The translations under genes and the position numbers were made by a program. From an uncultured Porphyromonadaceae bacterium (GTDB lineage Bacteria; Bacteroidota; Bacteroidia; Bacteroidales; Muribaculaceae), in NCBI GenBank assembly GCA_900544305.1, contig UQUV01000008.1, positions 1-64,000 of the forward strand: 64,000 bases of DNA, read 5' to 3'. This document shows positions 1 to 8,269 of this stretch, piece by piece. The notes under the pieces are model-generated. The model was not told the DNA's origin. It searched no databases and saw only the letters and a list, made by a program, of their open reading frames with translations. The number at the start of each line of letters is the position of its first letter. The first letter of the stretch is position 1.

Positions 1-900
1 TTTTCGACCTACTATGCGCTGCAGGATGTCGGCATTGACTGCATTATCATACATGCGGCGGATGTACCCACAACCCAATATGAGGAAACGATGAAAACGG
101 ACAAGGTGGATGCCGCCAAACTCGTAAGGTCACTCAAGAGCGGCCTGCTCACCGGCATTTATATCCATAAGCGTGACGATATCGATGCCCGGTCAGTGGT
201 GCGGCTCAGAAAAACCATACAGAAGCAACTCGGAAGCTACAAGTCCAGAGTAAAGCATCTGTTGCACAGCAATGGCGTGACTTTTCCGGAACGGTTCTCG
301 ACACCGGGGAGTCACTGGTCAAAAGTTTTCATCAGATGGCTGAAGGAGGAGGTGGTCCTTCTATCTGCGACCCGCACCTCGCTCGTTCTGCTGATAGCTC
401 AGGTGGAGTCCATCCGGAAAACACTGCTTATGGCAACAAGAAATGTCAGGGAACTGAGCCGAAGCGAACGCTACAGACATGACTACGAGTTGCTGACATC
501 CATCCCCGGAGTGGGAATCAATGTGGCGATGACACTTTTGACAGAAATAGGCGACATCAACCGTTTCCATAACGAAAAAGAGTTCGCGTCCTATCTCGGA
601 CTTGTCCCTACAAGCCATAGCAGCGGAGGAAAGGTTGCCCATGGAGAAAAGACATTCCGCGGCAACAAGTATCTCGGCCCGCAGATTGTGGAGGCCTCCT
701 GGGTTAGTATATACAGCGACAGAGGTCTTGGTTGTGCCTATTTCAACTATAAAAAAAGAATGAAACCGCAGGAGGCGATTGTGAGAGTGGCAAGAAAGCT
801 GTCGAACATAATCTTCTCCGTGCTTAAAACCGGCAAAAAATATAAACCGTACGAGTGGAATGAAAAACAAAAGCATACAGACTTACAGGCAACTTCATAA
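1..900 (+). CDS. IS110-family transposase, 5' end outside window
   Basis: The reading frame is open from base 1 and ends at a TAA at 898-900, giving 299 visible codons; the true start lies before the window. The segment around KTDKVDAAKLV (from about base 91) matches the DxxD part of the DEDD (RuvC-like) catalytic domain of IS110 recombinases. The C-terminal half carries the helix-hairpin-helix-like LLTSIPGVGINVAMTLL and the YLGLVPTSHSSGGK block that define the Transposase_20 domain with its conserved serine region. These enzymes move their element without terminal inverted repeats or target duplication. A Met at 91 could be taken as a start but it would cut off the catalytic domain. It looks intact as far as it is visible. 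Confidence 0.9.
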   Translation, partial: FSTYYALQDVGIDCIIIHAADVPTTQYEETMKTDKVDAAKLVRSLKSGLLTGIYIHKRDDIDARSVVRLRKTIQKQLGSYKSRVKHLLHSNGVTFPERFSTPGSHWSKVFIRWLKEEVVLLSATRTSLVLLIAQVESIRKTLLMATRNVRELSRSERYRHDYELLTSIPGVGINVAMTLLTEIGDINRFHNEKEFASYLGLVPTSHSSGGKVAHGEKTFRGNKYLGPQIVEASWVSIYSDRGLGCAYFNYKKRMKPQEAIVRVARKLSNIIFSVLKTGKKYKPYEWNEKQKHTDLQATS

Positions 901-1200
901 AACGACTCCTATTTTTGATTGATGAGCGCAAGGCTTCATCTTACATAAGATTGTTGCGTTTTAACCTATCTTCTGAAGAAGTAAATTGTGGTACGGCTTT
1001 ATGCTGTGTCCACTTATAGAAGTTTGTCTGATAGGTCTGTTGCTTTTAGTCTATACCGAATCCGGCACAGTCTGCCGGACAGGGTATCTATGCTTCTTCA
1101 AAAGAGAGCAGAACTCGTAAGTCGTTGAAATTGAACAGTTAATTTAAATTAAATATTATCCAATTATTTGGCTTACAACATAGAAGTACAATATAGATTA
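901..1200 (+). other. Structured non-coding 3' flank of the IS110 element (possible bridge-RNA region)
   Basis: No gene is seen here. Several hairpins can be drawn: GATGA/TCATC at 921-940; ATACC (1053-1057) with GGTAT (1083-1087) enclosing TCCGGCA (1061-1067) with TGCCGGA (1073-1079), separated by a 3x3 internal loop; and GAAGAAG (975-981) with CTTCTTC (1093-1099), although the 5' arm can also fold locally on itself. IS110-family elements encode a structured bridge RNA in one non-coding end, the 3' end in the IS1111 group. The assignment is inference; the right end of the element cannot be fixed from one copy. From about 1120 to 1250 the sequence is AT-rich with nothing recognised. Confidence 0.35.
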
Positions 1201-1259
1201 TACTTATTATTAACCATGAAAAATCCCCGATCAAGTGAACAATTTCGCTGAAATACTCG

Positions 1260-1267
1260 TATCTTTG
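1260..1267 (+). promoter_or_regulatory. Bacteroidetes -7 promoter box
   Basis: TATCTTTG fits the TAnnTTTG -7 consensus and lies 62 bases before the start of the small secreted protein at 1329. No good TTTG -33 box sits 20 bases upstream. Confidence 0.5.
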
Positions 1268-1328
1268 TAGAAGATATTGGGCATTGTCACGACTGGCTCT
1301 ATCGGAAGAATAAATTATTGACGAGAAT

Positions 1329-1661
1329 ATGAAAAAATGGCTTTTACTTGCAGTTCTGTTTATTGCGGCGGCATCTGTACCGACAGAGGCCCAAAACCGC
1401 TATGAATGGAAGCAAGCCACTGCCCAACAGCAGATGCGAAGCCTCAACAATCCACGAAACACCGACGGCGTAGAACTCTATTCGTCGAACGGAAAACTCG
1501 TCATCAAAACTCCCGTAAAGACTACGGTGCGCGTGCTGACCATTCTCGGACAAACCATTTCGCAGGCGATTGTCGAGCCGGGAACGTTTGAACTCAACCT
1601 TAACACTCACGGCATTTTCATCGTGAAAATCGGCGACTACACGCTGAGAGTTGCCCTCTAA
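1329..1661 (+). CDS. Small secreted protein made almost only of a T9SS-type C-terminal sorting domain
   Basis: The 110-residue product starts with a signal peptide (MKKWLLLAVLFIAAASVPTEA, cleavage near residue 21), has a short polar stretch, and from about residue 45 shows the repeated beta-strand pattern of a T9SS type A sorting domain: VELYSSNGKLVIKTP, VRVLTILGQTI and the closing GIFIVKIGDYTLRVAL. Such tails normally close large secreted proteins and direct them through the outer membrane. Here only about 25 residues precede the tail, so it is either a remnant of a larger gene, perhaps cut by the nearby IS110 element, or a genuine mini-cargo. The family call rests on the pattern alone. Confidence 0.7.
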   Translation: MKKWLLLAVLFIAAASVPTEAQNRYEWKQATAQQQMRSLNNPRNTDGVELYSSNGKLVIKTPVKTTVRVLTILGQTISQAIVEPGTFELNLNTHGIFIVKIGDYTLRVAL

Positions 1662-1680
1662 TCTCTCCCCCTATTTTCAG

Positions 1681-1719
1681 AAAAAAAAGAAACACCGAAA
1701 TGAATCAATCATTCCGGTG
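1681..1719 (-). terminator. Rho-independent terminator overlapping the nuclease stop codon
   Basis: CACCG-AATGA (1693-1703) pairs with TCATT-CGGTG (1709-1719), and on the minus strand the stem is followed by an uninterrupted U run (bases 1688-1681). The stop codon of the minus-strand nuclease (1705-1707) lies in the loop side of the stem. It closes the operon that starts near 7.5 kb and could also act on the plus-strand gene before it. Confidence 0.75.
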
Positions 1720-2496
1720 CATCAGCATGTGTTCTATCTCTTTGTCCATACGCGGCACGCGCATCAGCTTGAAGCTCGCCAGGTCGGGATGGAATGCCAC
1801 AAGGTGCATATTCCCGATGCGCAGCCCGTAGTTGTGCTCCAATATGTAGCGGTACAGGTTCTGCTGTAGGCAATAGTGGTTGTACGATGTATCCTCGAGG
1901 TGTTCCAGGCCTTTCCAACCCCGCTGCCAGCGGTTCGTGTCGGGCAGCTTCGCGCTGCGCTTCCAGTCGTAAATGTCGAAGCATTCACCGTTGCGGCACA
2001 CAAGGTCGATGGTTCCTGCCACGCCCTGCGCCTCGTCGAACACCCGCCATTCCACACGGAAAGGATTCATCTCCACGCTGTCGAGAAAACGCCGGAACTG
2101 CGCCATTTCGTAGCTGATGTCGAACTCCTCGTCCACCTGAAGATATTGTCCACGATAGGAAAAATCGTAGCGCATTTCCTGCTCCCGCTTCAGGAAGAAG
2201 TTCTCAATCTGTGCGTGCATATGGGTTCCCACCTCGCTTGCCGCATGACCTTTCACATCCCATTCCTCTTTCACGAGGCCCTGCTCCACATTGCGGTCGC
2301 GCGCCTTCTTTGCCGACCAGTATTCGCAGTCGAACGGCTTGAAAAAATGGCTTATCACCGCGCTGACAGGTGTCAGGCATGCACCGTTGTCGAGCGTGTA
2401 CTGATGCAGCTCTTCATCAAAGAAAATGCGAGAATCGTTGCTAAAGCAATTCTCGCTGTTGTCGATATTGAAAGGAATGTACGGTTTACCTGACAT
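1705..2496 (-). CDS. PD-(D/E)XK superfamily nuclease (RecB/Cas4-like fold)
   Basis: The protein of about 263 residues shows the full exonuclease motif series: GTHMHAQIE (His at about 92 and 94), VEWRVF (Glu149), GTIDLV (Asp164), YDWKRS (Asp177-x-Lys179) and QQNLYRYI (Gln-x3-Tyr, 211-215). This is the RecB-type nuclease arrangement used in DNA repair, phage recombination and Cas4. No iron-sulfur cysteines of Cas4 are seen and no helicase domain is attached. The start is chosen at MSGKPYIPF because AAAGGAGG lies six bases before it; an ATG at 2502 is the alternative. Either start overlaps the upstream 53-residue gene, which points to translational coupling. Substrate unknown. Confidence 0.75.
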   Translation of the reverse strand: MSGKPYIPFNIDNSENCFSNDSRIFFDEELHQYTLDNGACLTPVSAVISHFFKPFDCEYWSAKKARDRNVEQGLVKEEWDVKGHAASEVGTHMHAQIENFFLKREQEMRYDFSYRGQYLQVDEEFDISYEMAQFRRFLDSVEMNPFRVEWRVFDEAQGVAGTIDLVCRNGECFDIYDWKRSAKLPDTNRWQRGWKGLEHLEDTSYNHYCLQQNLYRYILEHNYGLRIGNMHLVAFHPDLASFKLMRVPRMDKEIEHMLMHRND

Positions 2497-2647
2497 CGGC
2501 ATCCTCCTTTCCTTCCTCTTCCGTTTCGCGGTTGTCAGCGTCGGGGAGCAGTTCAAACGTGTAGAGCTCCCCTTCGTTGTTTTCGAGCTTTTCCTCGCTC
2601 AGGACAACCATGTCGTTTTTATTCTTGTGATTGTATAACAGTCCCAT
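2486..2647 (-). CDS. 53-residue acidic protein of unknown function
   Basis: This short gene fills the gap between the Ca2+-ATPase and the nuclease: its ATG (2645-2647) is four bases after the ATPase stop and its TAA (2486-2488) lies inside the start of the nuclease gene. The product begins MGLLYNHKNKNDMVVLSEEK and ends in a strongly acidic tail (RETEEEGKEDADVR). It has no signal peptide or membrane segment and is not recognised. Tight packing on both sides and an in-frame Shine-Dalgarno-like AAAGGAGG for the next gene within its 3' end support it being real. A role as partner of the nuclease is only a guess from position. Confidence 0.6.
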   Translation of the reverse strand: MGLLYNHKNKNDMVVLSEEKLENNEGELYTFELLPDADNRETEEEGKEDADVR

Positions 2648-2651
2648 TCGT

Positions 2652-5369
2652 TTATTTTGATTTATTCGTACAACGGTGGATGAAATGCACAATCTCACCC
2701 AACCACAACACAACCGACGACGCTCCGAACAGTATCAGCCAATCCTGCCATTTCAAAGGCACTACGCTGAACATCTGGCCTCCGAATGTCACGATAAGCA
2801 CCTGTCCGACAAGAATGACGAGTATCGTCATAAAGAACACCTTGCTTTCACGAATCTTCTGGAAGCTGGAGTGTCCGCTTTCGAAGGATTTGGCGTTGAA
2901 CAGGTTCCAGAACTGGAGGAACACGAAGAACGTGAAGAACACCGTCAAATCGTAAGGCGATACCGAAGCGTGAACCGGGTCAAACTTGAAATAGTTGGCA
3001 AAGAACTCGCTGAGCGTAAAGGCCGACAATTCGGTCTCCGGGCTGTATTTCAAATACTGGAGGAAGCCGAAAAGCACGAATACGAACACGGCACTCACAC
3101 CGATGATAAACCATTTCATCGGACGGTTGATGATAAAATCCGTCATCTTGCGCGGCTTGTTCTTCATCACTTCCATGCTCGGCGGCAACGATGCCAGCGA
3201 AAGGGCGGCAAATGTATCCATAATCAGGTTCACCCACAGCATCTGTGTCACCGTCAGCGGAGAGTCCTGACCCGTAAACGCACCAATCAGCACAATCATA
3301 CATGCCACGAGGTTCACCGTAAGCTGGAAGAGGATAAACCGCTGGATATTCTGATAGAGCGAACGTCCCCACATCACGGCACGCGTGATGCTCGCAAACG
3401 AGTTGTCCATAATCGTGATGTCGCTCGCTTCCTTCGCTACCGAAGTACCGTCGCCCATCGACAGTCCGACCTGCGCAGCATTCAATGCCGGAGCGTCGTT
3501 CGTACCGTCGCCCGTCACAGCCACCACTTCTCCCTGCTGCTGAAGCAAGGAAACGAGGCGCGACTTGTCGGTTGGACGTGCACGCGACATGATTTTTATC
3601 TTCAAAGCGGCCTTAGCAGCATCCTCATCGGAAAGGGCTGCAAAATCAGGCCCTGAAATATGGTTTTCGTCAGTGTCAACGACATCGTTCCACAATCCGA
3701 TCTGACGGCCGATTTCCTTGGCTGTACCCGGAGTGTCGCCCGTCACAATCTTAATCTTAATACCGGCATTCAAGCTTTCCTTAATGGCATCAGGCACATC
3801 GGCACGCACCGGGTCGGAAATTGCCACAATGCCCATGAATGTCAAGTTGTCGGCCACCACCTTGTCGTCGGCAATCGCCTTGCCGTCGACCACCTGATAG
3901 GCAAAGCCCAGCGTACGCATGGCCTTCTGCTGATAGGCGAGCAACTGCTCTTTCAAGCCTTCTTTTGTCACGCCGTTCTTGAAGTTACGGCACATTTCCA
4001 TGACAATTTCAGGCGCACCCTTCACATACAGCACACGTTTGCCCTGCACCGGACTGTCGACAACCGTAGCCATATACTTGCGCATGGTGGAGAACGGAAG
4101 CTGTTCAACAACCTTCGCACCTTCGCGCAACGGCATATAGTCGATTTTCTGTTCGTCCATCCACAGAAGCAACGCGCCCTCGGTAGGATTACCCAACACG
4201 GTAGCCTTTTCGCCGCTATGGTCGAGGAAGGCTGTCGAATTGACCGCTATGGCTTCGGCAATTGTCTTGCCGGTAGTGTCGTCGCCCAGCAACTGCGATT
4301 CGCCCAGTTCGCTGAACTGAGTCTGATAAATACGCATCTGGTTCTGTGTCAGCGTACCCGTCTTGTCCGTACAGATGACCGTAGTCGCGCCCATTGTCTC
4401 GCAGGCGTGCATCTTGCGCACAAGGTTGTTGGTGGCAAGCATACGGCGCATGCTCAAGGCAAGGCTCAACGTTACGCTCATCGGCAAGCCTTCCGGAACG
4501 GACACTACCACCAGCGTAACGGCAAGCATGATGGTGGTCAGCGTATAGTCGATAAAATGAATGGCATCGAATGCCACGCTGTAGTCGTAAATCAGCATAC
4601 GGCCGATAAGAATCAGCGCACCGATGGTGTAGCTTGCATACGAAACCAGTCGTCCGAGGCGTTCAAACTGCAACGTAAGCGGCGTTTTTACACCATTGTC
4701 AATCTGTGCAGCCACATACACCTTTCCGTATTCCGTAGCGTCGCCCACAGCCTCAACGCGCATCACGCCGTGACCTTCCGTCACAGTTGTGCCACGCATC
4801 GCCTTGTTCGACGGATAAGTGGCATCCTTGCTGAATTCTTCGGGGATATGGGTTTTCTTGATGACCGGCTCTCCCGTCAGCGTACTTTCGTTGATGCTCA
4901 ACGAGACGGTTTCGAGCAGCGTACCGTCGGCCGGTACCTCGTTTCCGGTTTCAAGCATGACGATATCGCCCACCACAATGTCCTTACGCGGCACCTGTGT
5001 CATGTTGCCGTTGCGCATCACGGTCACAGGAATATCGTCGTTCACCTGATTCAGCATCTCGAATTTCTTGTTGGCATTCAGCTCCAATGCAAAGCTGATG
5101 ACCGTAGCCAGCAGGATGGCAATCAGAATGCCAATCGGCTCAAAAAAGGCGTGCATACCCTCGCCGAGCCCGAACGCTTCATAGCTGGCAATGCCCACAG
5201 AGAGGCACAAGGCTACGAGCAGAATTTTTATCAAAGGGTCGTTGAATTTTTCAAGGAACTGCGACCACACGGAAGCCTTTTCCGGCGGCGTCAGAATGTT
5301 CAACCCATGCTTTTCCCGACTTTCCAGGACTTCCCTATCGGTCAAACCTTTCATGTTGTCTGTTTTCAT
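2652..5369 (-). CDS. Calcium-translocating P-type ATPase, PMCA type
   Basis: The 905-residue protein is a full P2-type ATPase of the inner membrane that exports Ca2+ using ATP. It contains the N-terminal cation-ATPase region (LTDREVLESREKHGLN), the actuator motif LTGEP, the M4 motif VPEGLPMSVTLSLALSMRRM, the phosphorylation site ICTDKTGTLT (Asp near residue 338), the hinge VAVTGDGTNDAPALNAAQVG and the C-terminal transport helices with LWVNLIMDTFAALSLA. PEGLP in M4 and the NxxxD of M6 fit the plasma-membrane Ca2+ pump type. It follows dihydroorotase by 32 bases and is followed within 4 bases by the small acidic gene, so it sits mid-operon. A second in-frame Met at residue 6 is an alternative start. 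Confidence 0.93.
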   Translation of the reverse strand: MKTDNMKGLTDREVLESREKHGLNILTPPEKASVWSQFLEKFNDPLIKILLVALCLSVGIASYEAFGLGEGMHAFFEPIGILIAILLATVISFALELNANKKFEMLNQVNDDIPVTVMRNGNMTQVPRKDIVVGDIVMLETGNEVPADGTLLETVSLSINESTLTGEPVIKKTHIPEEFSKDATYPSNKAMRGTTVTEGHGVMRVEAVGDATEYGKVYVAAQIDNGVKTPLTLQFERLGRLVSYASYTIGALILIGRMLIYDYSVAFDAIHFIDYTLTTIMLAVTLVVVSVPEGLPMSVTLSLALSMRRMLATNNLVRKMHACETMGATTVICTDKTGTLTQNQMRIYQTQFSELGESQLLGDDTTGKTIAEAIAVNSTAFLDHSGEKATVLGNPTEGALLLWMDEQKIDYMPLREGAKVVEQLPFSTMRKYMATVVDSPVQGKRVLYVKGAPEIVMEMCRNFKNGVTKEGLKEQLLAYQQKAMRTLGFAYQVVDGKAIADDKVVADNLTFMGIVAISDPVRADVPDAIKESLNAGIKIKIVTGDTPGTAKEIGRQIGLWNDVVDTDENHISGPDFAALSDEDAAKAALKIKIMSRARPTDKSRLVSLLQQQGEVVAVTGDGTNDAPALNAAQVGLSMGDGTSVAKEASDITIMDNSFASITRAVMWGRSLYQNIQRFILFQLTVNLVACMIVLIGAFTGQDSPLTVTQMLWVNLIMDTFAALSLASLPPSMEVMKNKPRKMTDFIINRPMKWFIIGVSAVFVFVLFGFLQYLKYSPETELSAFTLSEFFANYFKFDPVHASVSPYDLTVFFTFFVFLQFWNLFNAKSFESGHSSFQKIRESKVFFMTILVILVGQVLIVTFGGQMFSVVPLKWQDWLILFGASSVVLWLGEIVHFIHRCTNKSK

Positions 5370-5401
5370 AAACTGTCTTTTTCTGTATTCCGAATAGTTT
5401 C

Positions 5402-6748
5402 CTAATTATTAAATCTCAACTGACGTCCGTTTGTTCCGCGAATCACCGTGCCCTGGTCATAAACCAGATTTCCGTTCACGTAGGTCTGACGTACGGAATT
5501 GTGGAACGTATATCCTTCGAACGGCGACCATCCGCATTTCGACAGAATGTTTTCTGCACGGACAGTATAAGGCACATTACGGTCAACCACTACCAGGTCA
5601 GCAAAATATCCGGCACGCAGATAACCGCGACGGTTAATGTGATACAAATCGGCCGGTGCATGGCACATCTTGTCCACCACCGTCTCCACCGTAAACACAT
5701 TCTGCTTCGCCATTTCCAACATTGCCAACAGCGAATGCTGTACCAGCGGTCCGCCGGATGCGGCCTTCAGGCAGCTCCCCTGCTTTTCCGACAGCAGATG
5801 TGGAGCATGGTCGGTAGCCACAATGTCGATATAGCCCTGATTCAAGCCGTTGCGCAAAGCCGCACGGTCGTCCCAGGTCTTGACGGCAGGATTCCATTTG
5901 ATAAGGTTGCCGTATTTTTCATAATCACTGTCGGTGAACCACAGATGGTGGACGCACACTTCTGCCGTGATGCGCTTCTCGTTCAACGGTTCGTTGCCGA
6001 AAAGTTCCAGTTCACGCGCCGTAGAAAGGTGCAGCACGTGCAGGCGCGTGTTGTATTTATGCGCCATTTCCACCGCCCGTGCCGTCGACTTGTAGCACAC
6101 TTCCGTGCTGCGAATCAACTGGTGGTACTGAATCGGAAGGTCTTCGCCAAACTTACTGACATAGAAATCACGGTTGCGGCGTATCAGCATTTCGTCCTCC
6201 GAATGGATGGCAATCAAGGCCGGCACTTCCGAGAAGATACCTTTCAGCGTGTTTTTGTCGTTCACCAGCATATTTCCGGTCGAAGCACCCAAAAAGAGCT
6301 TCACGCCGGGGGTAAACGTATAGTCGATGCTGAGCAATGTGTTCAGGTTGTCGTTCGTCGCCCCGATGAAAAAACCGTAATTGGCAAGCGACACTTCCGA
6401 AGCCCGCTGCCATTTGGCCTGCAAGGCGTCGATGGTGGTAGTCGGAGGCTGTGTGTTCGGCATGTCCATAAAGGAGGTGACACCGCCTGCAACAGCTGCA
6501 GCCGACTCCGTTTCGATGTCCGCCTTGTGGGTCAGTCCCGGGTCACGGAAATGCACCTGATCGTCGATGACACCCGGAAAAATCCAGGCGCCGTCAACAT
6601 CAATGCGTTCGTCGCACCCTGCAAGCAACTCAACTGTAGGCGCACCCTTGCCTACCTTCTCAATTGTATTCCCATCAATAACAACGTAGCCGGTCCATGA
6701 ACTTCCTTCATTGACTAGCTCGCCGTTATACAAAATTTTTCTTGACAT
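5402..6748 (-). CDS. pyrC: Dihydroorotase (class I)
   Basis: The 448-residue amidohydrolase interconverts carbamoyl-aspartate and dihydroorotate in pyrimidine synthesis. Seen motifs are IDDQVHFRDPG (61-71), FMDMPNT, KLFLGASTGNML with the lysine that is carbamylated in this family, IHSED, LHVLHLSTA and ATDHAPH (metal ligands). The first His of the usual DxHxHxR metal site is a Gln here (Gln64, with His66 kept). Length and motif order are those of the allantoinase-like class I enzymes. It lies 33 bases after the mannosyltransferase gene and 32 before the Ca2+ pump, a layout typical of an operon. The alternative, another cyclic amidohydrolase, is less likely given MPNT and the DHAPH site. Confidence 0.88.
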   Translation of the reverse strand: MSRKILYNGELVNEGSSWTGYVVIDGNTIEKVGKGAPTVELLAGCDERIDVDGAWIFPGVIDDQVHFRDPGLTHKADIETESAAAVAGGVTSFMDMPNTQPPTTTIDALQAKWQRASEVSLANYGFFIGATNDNLNTLLSIDYTFTPGVKLFLGASTGNMLVNDKNTLKGIFSEVPALIAIHSEDEMLIRRNRDFYVSKFGEDLPIQYHQLIRSTEVCYKSTARAVEMAHKYNTRLHVLHLSTARELELFGNEPLNEKRITAEVCVHHLWFTDSDYEKYGNLIKWNPAVKTWDDRAALRNGLNQGYIDIVATDHAPHLLSEKQGSCLKAASGGPLVQHSLLAMLEMAKQNVFTVETVVDKMCHAPADLYHINRRGYLRAGYFADLVVVDRNVPYTVRAENILSKCGWSPFEGYTFHNSVRQTYVNGNLVYDQGTVIRGTNGRQLRFNN

Positions 6749-6781
6749 AAAAAATAATGCAATTCTTAGTTACTGTTTCTG

Positions 6782-7528
6782 CTATGGCTTCGGATATTTT
6801 CGGAACCAACTGCCCACCTTCAGCTTGATGACACCGAAGACAGCCTCACCGAATATGCTGGAATTCATCTTGCTCGTACCCAGCACACGGTTGACAAACA
6901 CGATAGGCACTTCCACAATCTTGAAGCCCATCTTGTAGGCCGTAAACTTCATTTCAATCTGGAAAGCATACCCCTTGAACTGAATCTTGTCGAGTTCCAT
7001 CGTCTCCAGCACCCTGCGGCGGTAGCAAACAAAACCGGCAGTCGTGTCGCGGACCGGCAAGCCGGTGACGATGCGCACATAGGCCGAAGCATAATAGGAC
7101 ATCAGCACACGCCCCATCGGCCAGTTGACCACATTCACGCCCGAGATGTAGCGGGAACCGATGGCCACGTCCGCCCCATTCAGGCAGGCTTCACGCAGCT
7201 CTATCAGTTTCTTGGGCGGATGCGAAAAGTCGGCATCCATCTCAATAATGAAGTCATATTTCTGTTCCACGCTCCATTTGAAGCCCGTAATATAGGCCGT
7301 ACCCAAGCCCAGCTTGCCTTTGCGTTCGAGCAAATGCAGTCTGCCCGGATTTTCTTTCTGGAGTTCCTTGACGATTGCCGCCGTTCCGTCGGGCGAATTG
7401 TCGTCGATAATCAGAACATCAAACTGGTGCGGCAATGCGAACACCGCAGCGATAATGTCTCTAATGTTTTCTTTTTCGTTGTATGTGGGAATGATTACCA
7501 CACTATCCGATTTCTTGACTTCTGACAT
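6782..7528 (-). CDS. Polyprenol-phosphate mannosyltransferase (GT2, DPM1-like)
   Basis: The 248-residue cytoplasmic GT2 enzyme shows VVIIPTYNEKENI at the N-terminus, the nucleotide-binding DDNSPDGT, the metal-binding EMDADFSHPP and GSRYISG, matching dolichol/polyprenol monophosphomannose synthases that load mannose from GDP-mannose onto a lipid carrier. No C-terminal membrane segments are present, as in the short DPM1 form. It is the first gene of the minus-strand operon that continues with dihydroorotase. A TATCTTTG box lies 20 bases before the start codon. Confidence 0.85.
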   Translation of the reverse strand: MSEVKKSDSVVIIPTYNEKENIRDIIAAVFALPHQFDVLIIDDNSPDGTAAIVKELQKENPGRLHLLERKGKLGLGTAYITGFKWSVEQKYDFIIEMDADFSHPPKKLIELREACLNGADVAIGSRYISGVNVVNWPMGRVLMSYYASAYVRIVTGLPVRDTTAGFVCYRRRVLETMELDKIQFKGYAFQIEMKFTAYKMGFKIVEVPIVFVNRVLGTSKMNSSIFGEAVFGVIKLKVGSWFRKYPKP

Positions 7529-7548
7529 AGCATTCTATTTGTCTAATG

Positions 7549-7556
7549 CAAAGATA
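7549..7556 (-). promoter_or_regulatory. -7 promoter box of the mannosyltransferase operon
   Basis: CAAAGATA on the plus strand reads TATCTTTG on the minus strand, a full TAnnTTTG match, 20 bases before the ATG at 7528. The expected -33 TTTG is not clear. Confidence 0.5.
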
Positions 7557-7609
7557 ATACTTTTACTGAAAAAGCCTCGTTTTTATTAAGGTTTATACGT
7601 AAAAAAACG

Positions 7610-8107
7610 CTACAAGTCCAATCCCATGATATAGTCATTCATGTAGAAGCCTCCGCCTATCGGGAAATCACCTTCATCCACTTTCCGCATACCCATGCGG
7701 CAGTAAAAGTCATAAGCCTTGTTCTGGCGGTTAACATTCAACTGCATGCGACGGGCTTCCGGACACATGCGCTTCACCTCTGCCACAGCCGTGGAAAACA
7801 ACTGCCGTCCGATTCCCTCACCCTGCCGTTCGGGCAGCACATAAAGTTTCTGCAGATGATAGACATCTTTCCCCTCCGGCTGTATAGAAACATAACCTAC
7901 AGGAACACCATCGCCATCGTAAGCAATATAAAAGACATGGCCTTCCTCCATCTGCCGGACAAGACTTTCGGCAGAGTACATCCATTCCATCATATAGTCA
8001 ATCTGACGTTCCGACAAGATGTCGGAATAAGTGGCGGGGAAGGCAATTTCCGCCACCTTGCGGACCGTAGTCCAATCGTCAGCCGTAGCACGTCGAATCG
8101 TAATCAT
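7610..8107 (-). CDS. GNAT-family N-acetyltransferase
   Basis: The 165-residue protein has the acetyl-CoA fold: a first strand ITIRRATADDWTTVRKVAEIAF, then KLYVLPERQGEGIGRQL with the Q/RxxGxG/A pyrophosphate-binding loop (about residues 92-104), and a C-terminal VNRQNKAYDFYCRMGM. The substrate cannot be told; small-molecule and protein amine targets both occur in this family. It is a single gene on the minus strand, facing away from the lipoprotein gene at 8270. Confidence 0.85.
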   Translation of the reverse strand: MITIRRATADDWTTVRKVAEIAFPATYSDILSERQIDYMMEWMYSAESLVRQMEEGHVFYIAYDGDGVPVGYVSIQPEGKDVYHLQKLYVLPERQGEGIGRQLFSTAVAEVKRMCPEARRMQLNVNRQNKAYDFYCRMGMRKVDEGDFPIGGGFYMNDYIMGLDL

Positions 8108-8141
8108 ATCTTTAAAAACTACGTTATTCTCAATTTGTTGC

Positions 8142-8220
8142 AGACGCTATCTTAAATTTTATAAAATACATTTTTTAAAGTTTTCTTTATAGTCATTGTC
8201 ATATTAAACTTTTTTTGTAA
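8142..8220 (+). repeat. Degenerate copy of the greA upstream region
   Basis: AGACGCTATCTTAAATTTTA onward is collinear with the sequence at 8876 before greA: 29 of the first 36 bases match, and similarity trails on through the AT-rich part. In this copy the -33 and -7 boxes of the greA promoter are degenerate (TTTTTTTG at the -7 position). The two copies bracket the lipoprotein gene. Confidence 0.6.
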
Positions 8221-8269
8221 ATTGCACCAAAATATAACCTATATTTCAATCAAACAAATATATACCACT

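Noticed and set aside
1876..2493. 205-codon plus-strand frame opposite the nuclease
   Set aside because: The minus strand has a complete PD-(D/E)XK motif series; the plus frame has no family features and is a shadow.
1705..2496. Cas4 of a CRISPR system
   Set aside because: The nuclease lacks the four cysteines of Cas4 and no CRISPR array or other cas gene is in the window.
3660..5405. Long open frame (581 codons) on the plus strand opposite the Ca2+-ATPase
   Set aside because: It is antisense to a certain P-type ATPase, is rich in His and Arg as expected of a shadow frame, and has no recognisable domain.
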